Source: CAWAYR01 sp050250875 (GTDB lineage Bacteria > Acidobacteriota > Vicinamibacteria > Vicinamibacterales > UBA2999). From it: DNA of 64,000 bases. Every line of letters starts with the position of its first letter. Positions within the stretch are counted from its first letter, which is position 1. A program made the translations under genes and the position numbers. Where the stretch lies: the NCBI GenBank assembly GCA_050250875.1, contig JBFWNV010000003.1:248001-312000 (forward strand), written 5' to 3'. Shown piece by piece: positions 17,110 to 24,388 of the stretch. Under the pieces are notes generated by a model. The model worked only from the letters and a program-made list of their open reading frames with translations, was not told the DNA's origin and did no database searches.

Positions 17110-17372
17110 TGTACCCTCCGACTTACCGGGAAGGGGGCACGCTGGCGCATGTCGGCCAGCACCCAGTCGCGCGCCTCCTTGATCGTGTCGAACGCGCGCA
17201 CCTCGACGAGCGGGCGGCCGGAGAGGTCGTCCTGGAACACCAGCGCCTCGGCCCGATCAACCTTGTAGGCCCAGTAGACCCGGCCACCGCCGTCCGCGCG
17301 CCAGTTCGTCGCCGGCAGGAACGCCTCGGCGATGCTGCGCTGGGCTTCGTCCACGAAGACGACCGCGATCAC
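17106..17372 (-). CDS. Small hypothetical protein, 88 aa
   Basis: GTG start at 17372 overlapping the XRE stop; its own stop overlaps the primase start. It contains WRADGGGRVYWAYKVDRAEA and PLVEVRAFDTIKEARDWVLA, suggesting a small alpha/beta fold. No known family. Coupling on both sides places it in the early regulator-replication segment of the element. Confidence 0.6.
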   Translation of the reverse strand: MIAVVFVDEAQRSIAEAFLPATNWRADGGGRVYWAYKVDRAEALVFQDDLSGRPLVEVRAFDTIKEARDWVLADMRQRAPFPVSRRVQ

Positions 17373-17596
17373 GACACCACCTCGCCGTCAGCCCTGGAGA
17401 GGTCGGGCGTTACCTCGCGCATCAGAACCTCGGGCGAGACACCCAGGGCGCGGCCCAGCCGGTCGAGTTCGTCTTCTCGGGGGTTGATGCGCCGCGACTC
17501 GATCATCGAGATCGTCGGCTGCGGCACGCCCGACAGCTTCGCCAGCGCCGGCTGCCCGATGCGGCGTTCGAGACGCAGGAGTTGAAGGGTGGTCAT
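17369..17596 (-). CDS. XRE-family HTH regulator of the element, 75 aa
   Basis: Cro/CI-type helix-turn-helix: LLRLERRIGQPALAKLSG with VPQPTISMIESRRINPREDE and LDRLGRALGVSPEVL, a complete XRE motif. The ATG at 17596 has GGAGCCGGTG upstream; longer readings to 17677 extend across the likely operator. As the first gene of the minus-strand operon it probably controls that operon. The palindrome at 17633-17676 lies directly upstream. Confidence 0.8.
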   Translation of the reverse strand: MTTLQLLRLERRIGQPALAKLSGVPQPTISMIESRRINPREDELDRLGRALGVSPEVLMREVTPDLSRADGEVVS

Positions 17597-17632
17597 CACC
17601 GGCTCCAGGACGAAGCCGGCAAGAAATACAAA

Positions 17633-17676
17633 TGCCGGCCAAGTCAGCGACGTACGGTTCGCTTGACTTGCCGGCA
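17633..17676. promoter_or_regulatory. 44-bp inverted repeat upstream of the XRE gene
   Basis: Left arm TGCCGGCCAAGTCAGCG (17633-17649) and right arm CGCTTGACTTGCCGGCA (17660-17676) pair except for two offsets; the centre holds CGTACG. It lies 37 bases before the XRE start codon, where an autoregulatory operator would be. A second pair of TATAC-containing sites lies at about 17725-17732 and 17828-17835. The rest of the 393-base gap 17597-17989 shows no gene. Confidence 0.5.
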
Positions 17677-17989
17677 CGGCCGGTCTGATTCCCGGCGCGG
17701 TGGGCTCCCTGAGCAGCGCTCAGGTATACATGCGGAAGCTTAGCAGATATGCATGCGCGGCGCAACGGCCGCTGCAGAAGTTACCCACGGTTGCAATCGC
17801 GCGTGAGCGATCGCGAGCAGCGTCCGTGTATACAGTCGGATGCCGCGCCGATCGCCGCACTGCGCGAAGCGTAGCCGTCCGCGCCACGGCGGGATCGCCC
17901 CCACAGCGTTGGACACCATCAGCGCCTACAGGGGGATGGACCGCTAAGCGAAGGGGAGGTGTGATACCGACCTTTAACAACCCGCGGGT

Positions 17990-18760
17990 CTATCCTGCTC
18001 GCCGTGCTCGCGACACCGCTTCTTGCCCGACGGCGATCAGAAACACCATAGCAATGCCGAAGTCGATCGGCTGCCACTGTTGCTGGCTGAACGTGATGGG
18101 AATGACGGGATTGAACAGCACGCCAATCGCGCCCATTGCCCAGGGCCAACTCCATCGATGATCGTTCCACTGGACGGCCACGTATACGGCGGAGCCGCAG
18201 ACAACCACGCGAAGCATCTGATAGAAGCCTCGTGGCCAGTCGTCGAAGGCCGCTAGCAGCAGCATCACAGCCGAAGCCAGCAAGGGCAACGGATTGAGCG
18301 TCGGCATATTGTCCCGCTGAGAACTTCTCGGTGCGTCTATTCGGCTCGCAGCGGATCGGCCACCCACAGCTGGCACCGGTCGTAGGCGCCGAAACGACCA
18401 CTGGGCAGCGGCCCAAGTGCCCGCCAAAGCCAAGACCACCAGATAGCCGCCGAAGCCGTTCGCCACTGCCTCGTCGGAAGAGGCTCCCCGTGCGCCAGTC
18501 CAGACAGCCGTGAGCAGCCACACGACCGCCCCCACGAGGATGCTGCGCGACAACGGATCGGCTGCCGCCGCCGAATAGGTGGCCTTGATGTCGTCGAGCA
18601 ACGTCTCTCGAGGCTTCCCCTCGGCAATGCGGACGGCATCCCTGGCAGCGCGGCTTTCGCCCTCTCTCACGAGCCACTTCACAAGCGAGAGCATGCCCCA
18701 TAGGATCGCAAGAAGCATTGCGCCCACCACGACGAACTCGAACAGGCTTGGCGTCTCCAT
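17990..18760 (-). CDS. Membrane protein with DUF6804-like C-terminal half, 256 aa
   Basis: At least six hydrophobic segments: residues 8-30, about 76-92, about 105-120, about 160-172, 180-196 and 205-240. The C-terminal half has the pattern of small DUF6804-type membrane proteins (RGFYQMLRVVVCGSAVYVAV, WPWAMGAIGVLFNPVIPITF, WQPIDFGIAMVFLIAV). The N-terminal half is a separate two-helix unit with a charged cytosolic loop (REGESRAARDAVRIAEG). The two halves may be an ancient fusion. Cargo gene of the element; function unknown. Family assignment is from memory of the pattern. Confidence 0.6.
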   Translation of the reverse strand: METPSLFEFVVVGAMLLAILWGMLSLVKWLVREGESRAARDAVRIAEGKPRETLLDDIKATYSAAAADPLSRSILVGAVVWLLTAVWTGARGASSDEAVANGFGGYLVVLALAGTWAAAQWSFRRLRPVPAVGGRSAASRIDAPRSSQRDNMPTLNPLPLLASAVMLLLAAFDDWPRGFYQMLRVVVCGSAVYVAVQWNDHRWSWPWAMGAIGVLFNPVIPITFSQQQWQPIDFGIAMVFLIAVGQEAVSRARRAG

Positions 18761-18767
18761 TCCTCAT

Positions 18768-19211
18768 CTACCGAGTTCGTTTAGTGGCGCTCCAGTCCTT
18801 GCTCCGCTTCGCAAACCACACGCGAAGCAGCATGGAACCCGTCACATTGAGCTGGGCGGCGCTTCCGCCGCCCAAGACTCGCCGGCGTCGCTTCGCCACC
18901 TCCGACCGCAGCAGTCTGAGCGTGGTTGGCGGACCCGCCCGGCGAGCTGCCGTTGACTCATCTCGCAAGATCGCCAGCGCGATTGACAGCTGGCGGAGCG
19001 ACGGCCGGCCGAACACGTGCCGAGCAGACACGACGGGCACGAAGGCGCGCAGCATCGAAAGCGCGATTCGCGAATTGACTACGTCGCTGGGGATGGGCGG
19101 CTCGACACCGTCGACCCTGGCGCAGTGCTCGGAGCACCAATCACCATCGAGCGTGGCAACAGCATCGAGCCGGGCATCACTGAATCGTGCTCGACACGAC
19201 TTGCAGATCAC
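18768..19211 (-). CDS. Zinc-finger-like hypothetical protein, 147 aa
   Basis: Begins MICKSCRARFSDARLDAVAT with DGDWCSEHCARV, four cysteines in a CxxC...CxxxC layout that could bind zinc. The rest is basic and helical (RQLSIALAILRDESTAARRA, SEVAKRRRRVLGGGSAAQLN). It lies 7 bases before the DUF6804-like gene. No known family; it could bind DNA. Composition is less GC-rich than the chromosome. Confidence 0.5.
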   Translation of the reverse strand: MICKSCRARFSDARLDAVATLDGDWCSEHCARVDGVEPPIPSDVVNSRIALSMLRAFVPVVSARHVFGRPSLRQLSIALAILRDESTAARRAGPPTTLRLLRSEVAKRRRRVLGGGSAAQLNVTGSMLLRVWFAKRSKDWSATKRTR

Positions 19212-19247
19212 TCTGACCTCACGTGGGCCAGCCCGACACCATAGCGA

Positions 19248-20009
19248 TCAGCGCTGTTCGCGTTCGAGGGTTGCGATCTCATCTCGGAGTCGGTTGATCG
19301 ATGCTGACATTTCAGCCAGTCGAGACGATAGCCGCGAGCACGGTATCGTCATCGCCGAGAAGCCCTGCGAGCCGCTGCAGACGTTGGCCTGATGTTGAGC
19401 GTCACGCTGCGCGCTCTCGGCATCGGTCAGTGTCTGCCGCATCTGCCTGAGCTTGGCATCCCGTTCTTGCCGTTTCGCGCGAGCATCCTCGGCGGACGGT
19501 GCCGAGGGACGCACCGGGCCATCGTAGGGATCCAGTTTCACGCCAGCGCGCGCGGCCTGCTCGGCGATATCGATAAAGGCGCGTATGTCCTCACGGACGA
19601 CATCGCTCAAACGCTGGTGCTCCGCAAGCGCCTTGAGCCACTCGGCGGGCGAGGTTCTGTTGACGCCCGTGTCCTGCATTGACTTCACGAGCGTCCAGGC
19701 CGCGCGTTCGGCAATCTGATCCGCCGCGTACTTCTCCCGAATGGGACGACTTTTCTCGCGCCAGTAGTCCTCCGCACTCGATGATTCATCGGCTGCGTCG
19801 GCCGCCGCTGTAGGTGGCGGCGCCGAGGCAGCCGGCACGGGCGCGAGGTCTTCGTTCGAGATCGTCTTGGTGGGCTTTGCTACGCCGCTTCGGCGCTTCG
19901 CTTCCGCCGCGGCGACGTCTGCGAGGGACTGTGCCGAGACCGCAGTGCCCAGTGTCGCCGCCACCAGGGTATTCAGGACTGTCGCGCCGAACAGGAAGCT
20001 GGGACGCAT
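19248..20009 (-). CDS. Periplasmic coiled-coil protein, 253 aa
   Basis: Signal peptide about 1-26 (VLNTLVAATLGTAVSAQ). It is followed by SLADVAAAEAKRRSGVAKPT and ISNEDL, a motif at the N-terminus of many acidobacterial periplasmic proteins. A Pro/Ala linker comes next, then helices (EDYWREKSRPIREKYAADQI) and a C-terminal coiled coil (LSSRLAEMSASINRLRDEIA). Two cysteines (NVCSGSQGF, TIPCSRL) could form a disulfide. It is divergent from the PIN-like gene across 116 bases. The acidobacterial motif suggests this cargo was acquired within the phylum. Confidence 0.65.
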   Translation of the reverse strand: MRPSFLFGATVLNTLVAATLGTAVSAQSLADVAAAEAKRRSGVAKPTKTISNEDLAPVPAASAPPPTAAADAADESSSAEDYWREKSRPIREKYAADQIAERAAWTLVKSMQDTGVNRTSPAEWLKALAEHQRLSDVVREDIRAFIDIAEQAARAGVKLDPYDGPVRPSAPSAEDARAKRQERDAKLRQMRQTLTDAESAQRDAQHQANVCSGSQGFSAMTIPCSRLSSRLAEMSASINRLRDEIATLEREQR

Positions 20010-20125
20010 GGCACTTCATGTATCGGCAGGCCGAGACATCCAGCGCATACGAATGGGAGGGCAGATCTGAGAGGTCCTCGTTGCCTGTGTCGTCAGATTT
20101 GCCTTTTGTTCGCCCCTTCGGCACA

Positions 20126-21019
20126 ATGGTTTCTGGCTCCCCCATGATGAGATTGACCGCCACGCCGGACGGTCCCCTACGGATCAGCGCCGTGAGCCGC
20201 GGTCTGCCTGTCTATCTGGACCACTGCGCGATGGTGCAGTTGGCCAAGGGGAACGCCCACCGCCGCAAGCGCTTTCTGCGCGTCCTTGATGCAGGAGCCG
20301 ACCTTCTGTTCTCAGTCGGCAATGGCTGGGAGATGGCCGGCCCCTTGGGGAGCACTGCTGACGCGCTGCGGGACTTCCTCGATGGCGTCGGCCCGAACTG
20401 GTTTCCCGTCGAGCTAGATGCGCACGCGGTGGTCGGCCGCGAACTTCAGGGTGGAGTCGGACCCGAGGCGTGCGTATCGGAGAAGTTCGCAAAGGATCTA
20501 ATCCGACTTGCGACGAGACCCCAGGGGCGTATCGTGGCGTGCGACTCAACCGTCTTCAATCTCGGCGCTGTTTTCGACTGGATGGGGCCACAGCGTGACG
20601 AGCTAGAGCAAGCGAAGATCGAGTTCGACGAGGTGCTCGTCCGACGGATCGACGGGTATCGCGCGAAGCATGAGCGTGACGCGACATGGCTGGATGGCGC
20701 GTTTCCTGATTTCGGGTTCTTCAACCCACGGATGCCCTGCACTTTTACCTACATGCATGTTGTCCGGACGCTGGTGCGCGAGGCCAAGGCGTATCGCCTC
20801 AAGAAGGGTGATGCGGCCGATTTCAGTCATGCCGTGATTGGATCCTCATTCGCGCGTGCCGTGGTGCTCGACAAGCACTGGAAGCGACGCATTGACGGGC
20901 TACCGAAGCCGCACAACTTGGCGAAAGTCTACGCCGTCTCTGAGCTCGACGCCTTCGTGTCTGACCTTGAGGTCGCCGCTTTGCGCTTGGCAGAGAGAAA
21001 CGTGAAGGGCGCGGCGTAG
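20126..21019 (+). CDS. PIN-like domain protein, 297 aa, first gene of cargo operon
   Basis: Reads LPVYLDHCAMVQLAKGNAHR near residue 30 and KKGDAADFSHAVIGSSFARA near residue 230. Together they give the acidic residues spaced as in PIN-like nucleases (first strand Asp and C-terminal Asp/Asp before a VVLDKHW strand). A middle block has CDSTVFNLGAVFDWMGPQRD. Start is uncertain between ATG 20126 and ATG 20144; neither has a good ribosome site. The next gene starts 4 bases after its stop. PIN-like proteins are commonly RNases in toxin or defence systems. The assignment is moderate. Confidence 0.6.
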   Translation: MVSGSPMMRLTATPDGPLRISAVSRGLPVYLDHCAMVQLAKGNAHRRKRFLRVLDAGADLLFSVGNGWEMAGPLGSTADALRDFLDGVGPNWFPVELDAHAVVGRELQGGVGPEACVSEKFAKDLIRLATRPQGRIVACDSTVFNLGAVFDWMGPQRDELEQAKIEFDEVLVRRIDGYRAKHERDATWLDGAFPDFGFFNPRMPCTFTYMHVVRTLVREAKAYRLKKGDAADFSHAVIGSSFARAVVLDKHWKRRIDGLPKPHNLAKVYAVSELDAFVSDLEVAALRLAERNVKGAA

Positions 21020-21023
21020 CTGC

Positions 21024-21746
21024 ATGGAGATTCCTGGCAAGGCCGTCATCGACGTACTGACCTACCTGCTCCCGGGGTTCATCGCAGCCGCAGTCTTCTA
21101 CTCGCTGACGCCGTCGGCACGGCCGATTCCCTTCGAGCGCGTTGTTCAAGCGCTGATGTTCACGATGCTCGTGCAAGTCGGTGTCGTGGTCGTGCAGGCA
21201 GTCACGGGCTTCGCGAGCGCCTATATCCATCTCGGCCTTTGGACCGAAAACACGCGCCTCGTGTGGTCCGTGGTGCTTGCTGGCGTGCTCGGGCTGTGCC
21301 TTGGGTGGATGCAGAACAGTGACGGCGTTCACTCAGTGCTTCGCAAGACGGGAGCTACTTGCCAGACCTCGTTTCCATCCGAATGGTACGGCGCCTTCTC
21401 CAGAAACAAGGGGTACGTGGTTCTGCATCTGAAGGGAGAGCGGCGGCTGTACGGCTGGCCTGAGGAGTGGCCCAGCGTCCCCGGCCAGGGGCAGTTCGTC
21501 ATGGCCAACGCCGAATGGCTGGATGGACTAGAACGAATTCCGCTATCCGGGGTTCGTCGAGTGATGGTCAACGGCCTCGACGTCGAGATGGTCGAGTTTA
21601 TGGAGGTTGCACCTCCCGAGGGAGACATTCAGTATGGCCGAACGCAAGCAGCCGACGCCTCCGCCGCCCACCTTTCGGATCAACTCGCAGAGCCCGGGGC
21701 CACCGCCCCAGTCGAAGCCGGCGCCGCCTCCACCGCCACCACCTAA
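21024..21746 (+). CDS. DUF6338-like membrane protein, 240 aa
   Basis: Three hydrophobic segments in the first 95 residues (DVLTYLLPGFIAAAVFYSLT, ALMFTMLVQVGVVVVQAVTG, LVWSVVLAGVLGLCLGWMQ). A soluble domain follows with WYGAFSRNKGYVVLHLKGER, RLYGWPEEWPSVPGQGQFVM and EWLDGLERIPLSGVRRVMVN, the pattern I associate with DUF6338. Start ATG at 21024, 4 bases after the PIN-like stop. The last 38 codons overlap a second small gene in another frame. A membrane-anchored sensor or effector is plausible; the biochemical role is unknown. Confidence 0.7.
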   Translation: MEIPGKAVIDVLTYLLPGFIAAAVFYSLTPSARPIPFERVVQALMFTMLVQVGVVVVQAVTGFASAYIHLGLWTENTRLVWSVVLAGVLGLCLGWMQNSDGVHSVLRKTGATCQTSFPSEWYGAFSRNKGYVVLHLKGERRLYGWPEEWPSVPGQGQFVMANAEWLDGLERIPLSGVRRVMVNGLDVEMVEFMEVAPPEGDIQYGRTQAADASAAHLSDQLAEPGATAPVEAGAASTATT

Positions 21747-21753
21747 GCGCTAG
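21634..21753 (+). CDS. Proline-tail microprotein 1, 39 aa
   Basis: Reads MAERKQPTPPPPTFRINSQS and ends SKPAPPPPPPPKR. The ATG at 21634 has GGAG nine bases upstream and overlaps the 3' end of the DUF6338-like gene in another frame. The C-terminal KPxPPPPPPPKR is shared with the next small gene 26 bases downstream, although the codons and the N-terminal parts differ. That shared tail is the main reason to believe both are real. The tail could be a ligand for a proline-binding domain or a localisation signal. Too short for most gene callers. Confidence 0.6.
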   Translation: MAERKQPTPPPPTFRINSQSPGPPPQSKPAPPPPPPPKR

Positions 21754-21778
21754 TCCGCAATTTAGCTACGGAGGACCT

Positions 21779-21904
21779 ATGTCGGAGCACAGCAAGCCCC
21801 CTGCCCCTACCAGCGTCGAGATCAGCGAAGGGCGAGGCATGACGCCAGTACCCAGCCCGCAGAATAAGCCGGTTCCGCCGCCGCCACCGCCGCCGAAGCG
21901 TTGA
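21779..21904 (+). CDS. Proline-tail microprotein 2, 41 aa
   Basis: Reads MSEHSKPPAPTSVEISEGRG then MTPVPSPQNKPVPPPPPPPKR. GGAGG is at 21770-21774, four bases before the ATG. Ends in the same PPPPPPPKR as microprotein 1. Highly hydrophilic and predicted disordered. Its own strong ribosome site and its place in a compact same-strand gene series support expression. Confidence 0.65.
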   Translation: MSEHSKPPAPTSVEISEGRGMTPVPSPQNKPVPPPPPPPKR

Positions 21905-21935
21905 GCTTGCTGCGAGTATGTGAGAGCAGTTGTCT

Positions 21936-21954
21936 CCGGCGGGCATCCCGCCGG
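21936..21954 (+). promoter_or_regulatory. Hairpin between microprotein 2 and zinc-ribbon gene
   Basis: CCGGCGGG-CAT-CCCGCCGG is a perfect 8-bp stem with a 3-base loop, 6 bases before the ribosome site GGAGAAG of the next gene. No T-run follows. It may attenuate readthrough or set the ratio between upstream and downstream genes. Confidence 0.45.
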
Positions 21955-21970
21955 TGGCCCGGAGAAGTAG

Positions 21971-22174
21971 ATGGACAAGTTCCAACGCTGTCCGAACTGC
22001 GACAATACCGATGAAGGAACCACGGTATTTCACTGTGACGAATGCGACACCACATACTGCTGGAGCTGCGCGCTTGGAAGCGGTGGGACAGTGCGCTGTC
22101 CAACGGAAGGATGCGACACACTGGTCATCCAGTTTTCAACGAGCGTCTTGGGTGAGATCGGGGAAGAGGACTGA
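21971..22174 (+). CDS. Zinc-ribbon protein, 67 aa
   Basis: Cysteine pairs in FQRCPNCDNTDEG, VFHCDECDTTYCWSCALGSG and VRCPTEGCDTLVIQF give up to nine cysteines, enough for two zinc sites, reminiscent of RING/ZZ-like or double zinc-ribbon folds. The ATG has GGAGAAG four bases upstream. Last gene of the cargo operon and last gene before the right attachment site. It probably contacts a protein or nucleic acid partner; no enzymatic motif. Confidence 0.65.
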   Translation: MDKFQRCPNCDNTDEGTTVFHCDECDTTYCWSCALGSGGTVRCPTEGCDTLVIQFSTSVLGEIGEED

Positions 22175-22250
22175 CGCGCGGCCTGAGCGCTCGGCCCCGA
22201 GTGGCCCGGCTACGCCGCCCGCCGCAACCAGCACACGAGAGGCGCAGTTG

Positions 22251-22270
22251 CCGTCGGGGACGCCATCTCC
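22251..22270. other. attR (right attachment repeat)
   Basis: CCGTCGGGGACGCCATCTCC, matching 8554-8573 at 19 of 20 bases, the mismatch being the base after CCA. No other part of a tRNA is present upstream of it, as expected for a displaced 3' end. It lies 76 bases after the last cargo gene. Confidence 0.78.
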
Positions 22271-22591
22271 CTCGCAGGCTCGGTCGACGGCGTCCCACGA
22301 CGGTCTTCAGGCACATCGCGACGAGCACGCTCGTCGCGAATGGGCACGAATCCCACTCCTCCAGCCTTTCCCTTAGGTCCGTTCCGGGCACATCGGTGAC
22401 GGTTCGTTCCGGAAGCATGGGTAACACTCGGGCAGATTCGCCGCCCGCGGCGCAACGCCTGACCGACCACTGGCGGGCTCAGTTCCCGCGCCGCCGCCTG
22501 TAGAATCGGCCACTCCCCCCGGAAGAATGCGGATCGGCGGTTCGGTGCGGCGCTCGGCGCTGCTCTGGTGCCGGAACTCGCCGGAGGACGT
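22266..22591. other. Gene-free stretch right of attR
   Basis: No convincing gene. It contains a perfect hairpin CGCGACGAG-CACG-CTCGTCGCG (22317-22338), 52 bases past the attR copy of CCA; before integration this would have lain just downstream of tRNA-Glu and may be part of its original 3' region. TAGAAT at 22501-22506 is a plausible -10 box for the gene at 22592. Reading frames on both strands here look random. Confidence 0.5.
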
Positions 22592-23866
22592 ATGACGCGG
22601 TTCACCTCGACGGCTCGGTGCTGGGCCACCTGCCTGCTAATCGCCGCCATCCTGGCGCAGACCTCGGCGGCGGTGCACGCGCAGAAGGTACTCGTCAGCC
22701 ATACCCCGTTCACCAGCCCGGCGACGGTCTTCCTGTACGACCTGGCGCGCCAGCAGGTCGAGCGCCACTTCCCTGCCGACGCCTTCATCAGCGCCCGCAC
22801 CACCGCCGACGGACGATTCGCGGTGGCACTCCGCGGTGAGTCCACGCGGGTCTACGACCTGGCGAATGGATCGTGGTTCGATCTGCCGCTGGGATTCGAT
22901 CCGCGCGCCGCGCATCCGCGCGAGATCGCCCTGTTCGGGCTGGTCGATGGACCGGTGTCCCTGGTCATGACCACCGGCACCGCGGCAAGGCTCGATGCCA
23001 CCGGCCTGACCCGATTCGGCGGGTGTGCGGCCGGCACGGTCACCAGTCTGTCGCTGTCCGGAGACGGTCGCGTGCTGGTCACGACGTGTGCGTCCGGCGA
23101 CGTGGCGATCCTCGACGCCGCGACGGGCGCCGTGCTGCGCATGCTGCCGCTCGGCTCCGGCCGCTCGGTGGCGCCGGACTTCGGCGGTCAGCGACTGCTG
23201 GTGGCGAACGCGGTCGCCGGCAGCCCGGTGCAGCTCGTCGACGCCGTCACCGGCGCCACGCTCGCCGAAGCCACGGTGCCGTCGGCCGAGCCCTGCATCC
23301 CGCACGTCGTCAGCGCCTCGCCGGCCGGAACGATCGCCATCGTCGCCTGTCAGGCGACCCTGGGCCCGTTCGTGCCGCCCACGACCAACTACGTGTTGCG
23401 CCTGCCCGGCCTGACGTGGGGACCCGTCGTCGGCGTGGACGAGTTCGTCGCCAGCATCAGTCCCGACGAGACCCGGATCTTCTCGACGTTCCGACACCGG
23501 CTCAACCTCTGGGGCTGGGTGTACGTCCGCGACCTCGCGACCGGGACGCCGTCGCTGACGGCCCCGCTCCTCGCGTCGATAGCCGTGGCATATCCGCCGC
23601 TGGCGCCGGTGCTGTCGGCCACGGTCACCGGCGCGCGCGTCGACCTGCAGTGGACCCTGCCCGCGGCGTCGCCGCCGGCAGCGGGCTACCGGCTCGACGT
23701 CGGCTCCGGTCCCGGCCTCGCCGACATCACCGCGTTCACGCTGGGGGCGCAGAGCGCGCTGGTCGTCCCTGCCGCGCCGGCGGGGCGTTACTACGTGCGA
23801 CTCGTCGCGAACAACGCGGCCGGGGCGTCGTTGCCGTCGAACGAACTGGTCGTTGACGTGCCGTGA
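22592..23866 (+). CDS. Secreted beta-propeller protein with C-terminal FnIII-like domain, 424 aa
   Basis: The ATG at 22592 has GGAGGACGT upstream. Signal peptide about 1-30 (TCLLIAAILAQTSAAVHAQ). WD/YVTN-like blade motifs follow (ISARTTADGRFAVALRGEST, SLSLSGDGRVLVTTCASGDV, VASISPDETRIFSTF). The C-terminal 90 residues (LSATVTGARVDLQWTLPAAS, YYVRLVANNAAGASLPSNE) have the fibronectin type III pattern. Likely extracellular binding protein; the ligand is unknown. First chromosomal gene to the right of the element. Confidence 0.75.
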   Translation: MTRFTSTARCWATCLLIAAILAQTSAAVHAQKVLVSHTPFTSPATVFLYDLARQQVERHFPADAFISARTTADGRFAVALRGESTRVYDLANGSWFDLPLGFDPRAAHPREIALFGLVDGPVSLVMTTGTAARLDATGLTRFGGCAAGTVTSLSLSGDGRVLVTTCASGDVAILDAATGAVLRMLPLGSGRSVAPDFGGQRLLVANAVAGSPVQLVDAVTGATLAEATVPSAEPCIPHVVSASPAGTIAIVACQATLGPFVPPTTNYVLRLPGLTWGPVVGVDEFVASISPDETRIFSTFRHRLNLWGWVYVRDLATGTPSLTAPLLASIAVAYPPLAPVLSATVTGARVDLQWTLPAASPPAAGYRLDVGSGPGLADITAFTLGAQSALVVPAAPAGRYYVRLVANNAAGASLPSNELVVDVP

Positions 23867-23899
23867 GGCGGCGCCACCGCACTCGGCGGCGAGAGCCGG

Positions 23900-24337
23900 C
23901 TAACCGACGCGCCGCGTCGCCGGCCGCGCCGCCACCACCAGCTCGAGGCCCAGCGCGTCGAACGCCTTCTCCACCTGATCCATCTTCGACGCGTAGCGCA
24001 CGTCGAGCAGGCGATCGATCTGCGGGCGGTGCCACTTGAGCCGCTGGCGCATCGCGCTCTTGCGCAGGCCGCGGCGGCGCATCTCGTTGTGGAGCGCGAT
24101 CTTCGCCGCCACCAGCGCCGGCACCCGCACGGCCGGCCCGGGCACCGGCGCGGTGCTGCCCTCCGGAATCACCTGCCGCGCCCGCACGTAGTCGTCGATC
24201 ACGGCGACGATCGTCTCGACGGCGCGGCGCAGCGCCTCGCCGCGCGTCGGCGCGCTGGTCCGCGCCTGCGGGAAGTCGGGCACGCGGACGTGCCAGGCGC
24301 GTCCGTCGGTCTGGGTGAGCTGCACTCGGTAGAACAC
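23900..24337 (-). CDS. hicB: HicB-family antitoxin-like protein, 145 aa
   Basis: Residues 1-75 have the HicB partial RNase-H fold pattern (MFYRVQLTQTDGRAWHVRVP, DFPQARTSAPTRGEALRRAV, ETIVAVIDDYVRARQVIPEG). The C-terminal half holds a helix-turn-helix (VAAKIALHNEMRRRGLRKSA, MRQRLKWHRPQIDRLLD). HicB neutralises the HicA mRNA interferase and represses its own operon. No HicA gene is present on either side; the upstream neighbour is a gene fragment. It is therefore a solitary HicB, perhaps kept as a regulator. Confidence 0.78.
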   Translation of the reverse strand: MFYRVQLTQTDGRAWHVRVPDFPQARTSAPTRGEALRRAVETIVAVIDDYVRARQVIPEGSTAPVPGPAVRVPALVAAKIALHNEMRRRGLRKSAMRQRLKWHRPQIDRLLDVRYASKMDQVEKAFDALGLELVVAARPATRRVG

Positions 24338-24388
24338 GGCTGCCGTCGATGGTAACGAGCGGCACTGCGCGCAGTTGTTAAATAGTTG

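Larger units (their letters stand above)
8554..22270. mobile_element. Integrative element in tRNA-Glu, about 13.7 kb, phage-satellite-like
   Basis: Boundaries are the tRNA-Glu 3' end and a second copy of CCGTCGGGGACGCCA at 22251; the repeat extends to 20 bases with one mismatch. Next to the tRNA lies a large serine integrase. The minus-strand operon (8534-17596) carries an XRE regulator, PrimPol-helicase, terminase candidates, a scaffold-like protein and small genes, joined by 4-base overlaps. The right third (17990-22174) is cargo with visibly lower GC. No portal, major capsid, tail or lysis genes are recognisable. It could be a phage satellite that packages its own DNA with a helper's particles, or a decayed prophage. 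The assignment rests on att sites and gene content and was not compared with known satellites. Confidence 0.8.

Noticed and set aside
22175..22427. Minus-strand frame of 100 codons overlapping attR
   Set aside because: It crosses the attachment site and the zinc-ribbon gene, has no start signal and random Arg-rich composition.
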